NCBI GenBank assembly: GCA_947311845.1 | Contig: CAMZMU010000080.1 | Coordinates: forward strand, 21,709,233-21,773,232 | DNA: 64,000 nt | Direction: 5' to 3' | Source of the DNA: Poa pratensis | Taxonomy: Eukaryota; Streptophyta; Magnoliopsida; Poales; Poaceae | Part shown: positions 58,293-64,000 of the stretch, one piece after another | How positions within the stretch are numbered: position 1 is the stretch's first letter | Layout: each line of letters opens with the position of its first letter | Translations under genes and position numbers: made by a program | Notes under the pieces: generated by a model | Database searches by the model: none | Told to the model about the DNA's origin: nothing | The model's input: only the letters and a program-made list of their open reading frames with translations

Positions 58293-58440
58293 GACTAGCC
58301 ACAGTGAGAGTATCATAGCTGGTATCATGCATGACATGATGGCAAAAATTTGATGTGTCGCTATAATTAATGAAGAAAAAGATAATAGTGGTATGATAGG
58401 TACTACATACAGTAACATAACGGATTTCAATGCAATATGC
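58293..58440. mobile_element. Tourist-like MITE, right end lost
   Basis: GACTAGCCACAGTG after TTA (58290-58292) is the same left end as the element at 55496. Inner words such as GTAACATAACGG follow, but no right end is seen. Confidence 0.55.
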
Positions 58441-59479
58441 TATTTATCCCCATGGATAGACTACTACTCGCGTGATAGTTTTCTTCTCGCGTGATCCATT
58501 CCAGATTTCCTGGTAGCTATAGCTGGTGCATCATACCTACGTCTGCGACGACGTCTCTCCGGCTCGGCCGGCGTTCGTTCAATGAACCTGCTGCCTGCCG
58601 CGTTTCCTCTCCTGCCCCCGACCGGTGGCATGCTCGAGCGTCCATGTCGCTGGTAATTAACCTTGTCCATTTCTCGTTCAACTACAAAAGATCGCTATCG
58701 ATCGACGGATGCCGGCGACGTACGAGACAAACATGCATGCATCAATAATGGTTTACTCTTCGGCGTGCACGCGTAGTGTAGGTGGCCTGTTCAAAGACGA
58801 ACCGGCAAGCCGGCGTAATTATATTTCATATTTTGATTTTGACTTTTGGAAGAGTGGTTTGAATTGTTCAACGTCGGTTTAAATTACGAAGTTATGTTTT
58901 AAGTTATCACCATGCAACAACGAACCATATGAGAGAGGTACTAGTTGGAGAAGACGAGCAAATTAAACCTCGTCTCAGAATAAATCAATGCAACTTGTGT
59001 GTTGCTCCAATCGTTTACATCAAACCTGTCGATCGAACTCTTTGTAGCCCATGCTGCTGATAGTTGCAAGGCGTGAAGGACACCAGCTTCTAAATGAACC
59101 ACCATTTCAAACTTTCAAAGCACACAGCTTGCAAGTACACTGTATTATTATGGTTCACAGTTAAGGGGCCACTTGATCTACTAGTCTTAAACAATGAATA
59201 TCTAGCTATATTATGCTTCGAACTTGTTGCTATCTGCAAGTTGCCCGGAAAGGCAACTGAAATCGGCATTATTTCGGGCAAATTGCTAGGGTCGAGACAC
59301 TTCATCTTCTTGGACCGTGACCACAGTGGCTGTGTCCCGGTGAACTGAACCCATGGATAGATTGAAATGTATTCTGGTACAAGTGCAACAACCGAGGACT
59401 TCTCATCTGTCTTTCCTAGGTTTCCTATTTTTACAAAGAAACTGCGCGCAAATAAGGTGTTCTTCATGGTGACCAATTA

Positions 59480-59643
59480 AGCCTCCTATTTTTAAAAAAG
59501 AAACAGCGAACTAGTAGTTTCTGTCGCGAGGCATGTGGCCTCGGATTTGTTATCTTTGTATCTTTTTGAATTATGCAATAAAAAAGTTGTGTGCATCGTT
59601 TTGATGCATAGGCTGGGGCTTCGTTCCCCATTTCGAAAAAAAA
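59480..59643 (+). mobile_element. Very short LINE 3' end, copy 1
   Basis: Ends GGGGCTTCGTTCCCCATTTC plus an A run, the usual 3' end of a grass LINE family. The left flank at 59454-59479 is the first half of the target duplication seen whole in copy 2. On the right only GTGTTTTTCAT remains before the duplication junction. Confidence 0.6.
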
Positions 59644-59652
59644 GTGTTTTTC

Positions 59653-61240
59653 ATCATAGCAAAGGGTGGGCAACTTGTAGGTCGATCTTGATTCTCTCTT
59701 CGCCTCTCTTGGACCATGCTTGCATGCCTGCAAGATTGACCTGTTAGTTCATCAGGTTTCCTTGGGGAGATGAATCCGCGGTTAGATTCTTGATGCACGG
59801 CCGATCGAGGAACCACTTGATCCGTGTACGCCAAATATCGAGACCTTAGCTGTATATACCTCGACCACAGCTCTGGAACAATGCAAGCTGGCAAGAAAAC
59901 CCGCAGACAGTTGCTAACAAAACCATAATGAAGTACGAGTGAGGAAGAACCGTTGGCTGTCATAGAGGTAGTTCAGGTTAATGCATGCATGACAGGAGCG
60001 TCCGTCCATTTCGCTGGTAATATAATTAACCTTGTCCATTTCTTGTTCAACTACAAAATAGGTCGCTATCGATCGATGGATGCCGGCGACGCACGAGACA
60101 ACATGCATGCATCAATGGTTTACTCTTCGGCGTTCACGCGTTGAGTGTAGGTGGCCTGTTGAAAGACGAACCGGCGTAATTATATTTCATATTACGATTT
60201 TGACTTTTGGAAGAGTGGTTTGAATTGTTCAACGACGCTTTAAATTAAGAAGTTATGTTTTAAGTTATCACCATGCAACAACGAACCATATGAGGTAAAT
60301 TTGTTGATCACGGATCAGATCGACGGACAGATCGAATCATCAAAGAGGCATTGAAACCAGCTAGATAAACTATCCCCTTCCTATAGGTGTTAATTACTAG
60401 TTGGAGAAGACAAGCAAATTAAACATCGTCTCAGAATAAATCAATGCAACTTGTGTTGCTCCAATCGTTTACATCAAATCTGTCGATCGAACTCTTTGTA
60501 GCCCATGCTGCTGATAGTTGCAAGGCGTGAAGGACACCAGCTTCTAAATGAACCACCATTTCAAACTTTCAAAGCACACAGCTTGCAAGTACACCCCGCC
60601 GGCCGCTGTCCACTTGGGCTTAATTTTTCTCCTCATCTTCCTGGACCAAGACCTTTATTATGATTCAGGTAGCTTAGGGGAGCTGAACCCATTGCTAGAT
60701 TAGCACAGCACGCTGTATTATGGTTCACAGTTAAGGGGCCACTTGATCTACTAGTCCTAAAGAATGAATAGCTAGCTATATTATTCTTCGAACTTGTTGC
60801 TCTCTGCAAGTTGCCAAGAAAGGCAACTGGAAATCGGCATTATTTCGGGCAAATTGCTAGGGTCGAGACATTTCATCTTCTTGGACCGTGACCACAGTGG
60901 CTGTGTACCGGTGAACTGAACCCATGGATAGATTGAAATGTATTCTGGTACAAGTGCAACAACCGAGGACTTCTCATCTGCCTTTCCTAGGTTTCCTATT
61001 TTTAAAAAGAAACGGCGAATAGGTGTTCTTCATGGTGACCAATTAACCCTCCTATTTTTAAAAATAAACAGCGAACTAGTAGTTTCTGTAGCGAAACATG
61101 TGGCCTCAGATTTGTTATCTTTGTATCTTTGTGAATTATACAATAAAAAAGTTGTGTGCGTCGTTTCGATGCAGAGGCGGGGCTACGTTCCCCATTTCAA
61201 AAAAATGAAAAAAAAGGTGTTCTTCATGGTGACCAATTAA
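59653..61240. repeat. Tandem duplication of unknown sequence, unit 2
   Basis: Second copy of 57958-59652. It has an extra block at 60591-60710 and one at 60290-60400. The open frame of unit 1 is broken here. Confidence 0.8.
61047..61214 (+). mobile_element. Very short LINE 3' end, copy 2
   Basis: 168 bp between two perfect 26-bp direct repeats (61021-61046 and 61215-61240), ending in a poly(A)-like tail. It is the undisturbed version of 59480-59643. Confidence 0.7.
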
Positions 61241-61445
61241 GATACCACTTGAACTAGTAGTCCAAAACAATGCAAAAGTATTCTTCAAGCTCGCTCCCTC
61301 TGTGGCTAGTTTATTTTTTTTAGGAGAAGGTAGTCGTTCTTCCATTAGATTAGATAGAACAGATGTTTATGTATATTGTTACACCGAAATATGTGGGTAA
61401 CCAGTAAAATATGTGCCCGGTCGCCCGGTCGCGTTTCTGCATCTA
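61241..61445. other. Flank with another retroelement tail scrap
   Basis: 61313-61375 (TTTTTTTTAGGAGAAGGTAG, then TTAGATTAGATAGAACAGAT) resembles 41510-41575. This looks like a short antisense retroposon 3' end. No gene seen. Confidence 0.35.
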
Positions 61446-61568
61446 CTCCCTCCGTTCCATTTTAATTGACTCACATATATCTAGATATGGATGTATCTAA
61501 CACTGAAACATGTCTATATGCATCCATATCTAGATATATGTGAGTCAATTAAAATGGAACAGAGGGAG
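61446..61568. mobile_element. Stowaway MITE, almost perfect hairpin
   Basis: CTCCCTCCGTTCCATTTTAA to its inverse ending GGAACAGAGGGAG, with TA on both sides (61444-61445 and 61569-61570). The arms of about 52 bp pair almost fully, so this copy is young or well conserved. Confidence 0.9.
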
Positions 61569-61570
61569 TA

Positions 61571-62026
61571 TATATGCAAAAAAAAAAAGTAACTAAAACA
61601 TGATGCAAAATGCACTCATCGCCTTTGAAATGTAAGCCAATTACACTTGGCAAACATGACACATGGCACCATCTGGTAGCTCTTAGAGGAGTTTTGACAT
61701 GAGAAATACACCATGTGGCGCCTTCTAGTGCTTACGACCAACAAATTGTTACCGAGTGTCCATGGTTGCATAAACCATGAAGAGAAAGACACCAGAAATA
61801 CATAACATTTCAAGCTATTTGATTCAATCTCAAACTACTGCATTTTTTTTGCAAATTCACCATGGATGGAAGTAAATTTCAACTTTGCTTAGATTATTAC
61901 TTACTCCTATGAAACTAGTTTAATACGTTTTGGCAAGCTAAAATAACTTGTCAAAACGTTTACATTAGGGGCTGGAATTAGTACTTGTTTGATGGTCATA
62001 TTAGGCACTCAAACTAGCATCATGTA
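61571..62026. other. No gene seen
   Basis: AT-rich intergenic sequence between two Stowaway elements. No recognisable feature. Confidence 0.5.
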
Positions 62027-62143
62027 GTCCCTCCGTCCGGAAATACTTGACTTAGATTTGTCTAAATTTGGATGTATACACTAAAACATGTTTAAATACA
62101 TCCCTATTTAGAATCCGTGACAAGTATTTCCAGATTGGAGGAG
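62027..62143. mobile_element. Stowaway MITE, Athos-like
   Basis: Starts GTCCCTCCGTCCGGAAATAC and ends CAAGTATTTCCAGATTGGAG + GAG, with TA flanks. The middle GGATGTATACACTAAAACATG is typical of this family. Confidence 0.75.
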
Positions 62144-62178
62144 TAGCTTTTTTAATTGCAAAACATATATCCTCGTTA

Positions 62179-62388
62179 CTCCACGTTGTTTAAAAACACA
62201 CTTTGACCATTAACTTAGTCAACAAAGTTGAAATTTTATATCACAAAAATTATATCATTAAAAACTTCTTTCAATATAAATCCAATGGTATAATTTTTGT
62301 TAAATATAATTTATATCTTGTTGACCAAATTTAATGGTAAAACTTTTCTTAAAATGTGTGCGTGCCCTGTAAACTCCGATGGAGGGAG
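62179..62388. mobile_element. Degenerate Stowaway-type MITE
   Basis: The right end GATGGAGGGAG is followed by TA, and a degraded left end CTCCACGTTG is preceded by TA. Inner words CTTTGACCATTAACTTAGTC and GACCAAATTTAATGGTAAAA pair in inverse. Confidence 0.6.
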
Positions 62389-62591
62389 TATTTGACTATA
62401 ATGCTACATTCAAGTCTTGGCATGTTTTCATGTTATGTCCCTTGCACGGTAATTGTATTTTTCGCTCCCCTATGTTCAAATCCTAACTCCTCTCCTGACT
62501 ATACTATAATCACCGTGTGAAGTAGTTCGTGCAAAAAATTAACATCCAAATAAAGGACTATTGTCGTCGTGCCCGATATATGCGTTAATTA

Positions 62592-62670
62592 CTACCCGTT
62601 TCATAGTTCTTACCGTGGTTTAGTTCTAATTTAAACCAAAACCACGATAAGAATTATGGAACAGATCGAA
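62592..62670. mobile_element. Stowaway MITE, Thalos-like
   Basis: CATAGTTCTTACCGTGGTTT and AAACCAAAACCACGATAAGA with ATTATGGAAC form the well-known Thalos hairpin, with mutated CTCCCTCCG tips and TA flanks. Confidence 0.7.
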
Positions 62671-62719
62671 TACTTTACCTTTACCTTGGCAAGCTAGTTT
62701 ACGTCCTGATCTTAGGAGT

Positions 62720-63124
62720 TCCATCGAAAGTAGAGAAGGACAAGCTTGCTCGGCGCTTCTGTGGCTGGGGGACGCATCGGACGTGGACTTGTCATCCAAT
62801 CTTGGGTGCGCTTTTACCCGTCGTGGTCGTCGCTCGTCGGGGAAGAAAAGCACTACGCGGCACGCAGGCGTACACACACGGCCGGGGTCGACCGATCTCC
62901 GTCGCCGGCGACGTTCAATGAACCCGCGAGCTCCACTTTTTGGACGGTCCTTGTCTCCTTGACGTGTGCGTTTCTAGTTTCTACTGCCCGCTCGATGCAT
63001 GGAGTTCCAGGTGCAGGGTACATTTCGCTTCGACCTGGTCGTTTCTTCGCCTCCGATCGATGTCGTCATCGGTGCTTGCTGCCTACGAGACAGCTCGGCT
63101 GGTGACCGATTGGAACGCTTCGTC
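62720..63124. other. Weak relative of the duplicated unit
   Basis: GTTCAATGAACCCGCGAGC and GCCTACGAGACA here resemble 58577-58595 and 58716-58732 of unit 1. It may be a further diverged copy. No gene recognised. Confidence 0.3.
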
Positions 63125-63132
63125 TTGGTGGT

Positions 63133-63785
63133 TAGGGGTGAAAACGGTACGGATTATTTCCGACCGACCGGAGGCTCACGGAAGGCAAATACGGATTCGG
63201 TCGGATAGTTGACGGATACGGTCACGGATATGGATAGTAATCTATGGATACGGAAAAAGATGTGGTTTTACTAATATCCGTCTGTATCCGAAGATATACC
63301 ATATTTCACGGTTATATCCGACAAGTATCCGCTGCAATATCCGGCAAATAATACCTCAAACCTCAGGTGACCGAGGTTTGGGCAAGATATAACTTAATTA
63401 CGTACACACTCCATAAAAATCTTGTCAAGGTCTTACCATGTTTGTCAATCACATTCGTTGGAGGCATCCTTAACCCATCCAAGGACAAAACTAAGTAGCC
63501 ACTTGGAAATGAAAGTATGAGTTATTACAAAATTCTTTGTCTTGGAATTACACAATATATAAAGTTAATGTGGAGTAAGTTGATTCATAATATTCTCTAT
63601 ATGTCAATCCTATTTTCAAAAATACATCCGGCAAAATGTTTATCCGCAACTGAACCATATTCGCCCCATATTCGATCCGTATTCGTATCCGGCCACTATC
63701 CGCTCCGACTCCGTATCCGGAAAAAATATGGTTACAGACATGGTTTCACTACTATTCAACCATATCCGCTCCGTTTTCACCCCTA
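63133..63785. mobile_element. hAT-type DNA element with 8-bp target duplication
   Basis: TTGGTGGT flanks both ends (63125-63132 and 63786-63793). The ends are TAGGGGTGAAAACGG and its inverse CCGTTTTCACCCCTA. Many GGATACGG and TATCCG words lie near both ends. No transposase is present. The ends match those of the element at 48341-49038, so both belong to one hAT family (653 bp here). Confidence 0.85.
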
Positions 63786-63891
63786 TTGGTGGTGGTGGCT
63801 TTCTCAACCGTAAGATCATTGACTGCCATGAACTAGCTAGTGCATCCGTGCGTGACTCTGTGTAGTACGGCAAATCCTATTTATCGCCTTA

Positions 63892-64000
63892 AGAGCATCT
63901 CCCAACAGCTGCTCCATTTTGGGCATAAAAAAGTGGATTTGCATCACCACTTTTCTCCGTTTTGGGGCACGAACAAAAAATCTGCCGTTTCAGCAGCCCC
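63892..64000. mobile_element. Left end of a PIF/Harbinger-like element, cut by the window
   Basis: GAGCATCTCCCAACAG after TTAA is the typical left end of a grass Harbinger or related MITE. The right end lies beyond the window. Confidence 0.5.

Larger units (their letters stand above)
57958..59652. repeat. Tandem duplication of unknown sequence, unit 1
   Basis: Matches 59653-61240 in the same order: 57958-58215 with 59655-59935, 58640-58930 with 60000-60290, 58945-59110 with 60405-60590, and 59130-59643 with 60710-61214. It contains half a MITE (58293) that unit 2 lacks. Confidence 0.8.

Noticed and set aside
1..64000. tRNA, rRNA or organelle-derived inserts
   Set aside because: I saw no cloverleaf with a recognisable tRNA B box outside the SINE, no rRNA-like sequence and no plastid gene.

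Overview
This is nuclear DNA from a grass, most likely a member of the Triticeae (wheat, Aegilops, barley group). The basis is the repeat content: an Au-type SINE, Stowaway MITEs of the Thalos and Athos type, an Athila-like gypsy element with a TGGCGCCGTTGCCGGGGA primer site, and solo LTRs with 5-bp target duplications. Only two genes look intact. They are a 14-exon CBL-interacting protein kinase (CIPK8 type, + strand, 33451-41327) and a two-exon EIN3-binding F-box gene (EBF1/2 type, - strand, 45216-47243). They lie tail to tail about 3.9 kb apart. Rice CIPK8 is, as I recall, on chromosome 1, which would suggest Triticeae group 3; this is an inference.

Region by region. 1-3135: the 5' exons of a DUF3615-type gene copy cut by the window edge, then a LINE fragment with a 17-bp target-site duplication (TSD). 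3700-6690: a short-motif array, a broken PIF/Harbinger transposase, and a 1.1-kb Mutator-like element with long terminal inverted repeats and a perfect 10-bp TSD. 6788-8868: a retroposed element coding only for a zinc-knuckle protein. 9535-11900: a frameshifted DUF3615-type gene on the - strand with a repeated 90-bp exon. 14500-21553: a gene split by a degenerate gag-only gypsy element whose 3' LTR is broken. 21987-26930: a dimeric tandem repeat, a 2.3-kb LTR-like element ending at the stop codon of a GRF zinc-finger pseudogene, and that pseudogene. 26928-32000: a solo LTR inside a gypsy pol relic, followed by a 1.5-kb tandem duplication of integrase relics.

32263-47243 is the gene island. 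CIPK8 has a LINE about 260 bp upstream of its start, a 1.6-kb retroposon in intron 1, a MULE-like element in intron 6 and a LINE carrying a MITE downstream. 47244-64000 is gene-poor. It holds two hAT elements with perfect 8-bp TSDs, a SINE nested in a Stowaway, several MITEs, and a tandem duplication (57958-61242) of unrecognised sequence whose junction lies at a LINE tail.

The two genes share no pathway directly: CIPK8 acts in calcium and nitrate signalling, EBF in ethylene signalling. I found no convincing new multi-gene system. The interest is in how the transposons are nested and how they have rebuilt gene edges. All exon joins and repeat boundaries were read by eye, and no alignment or database search was run.
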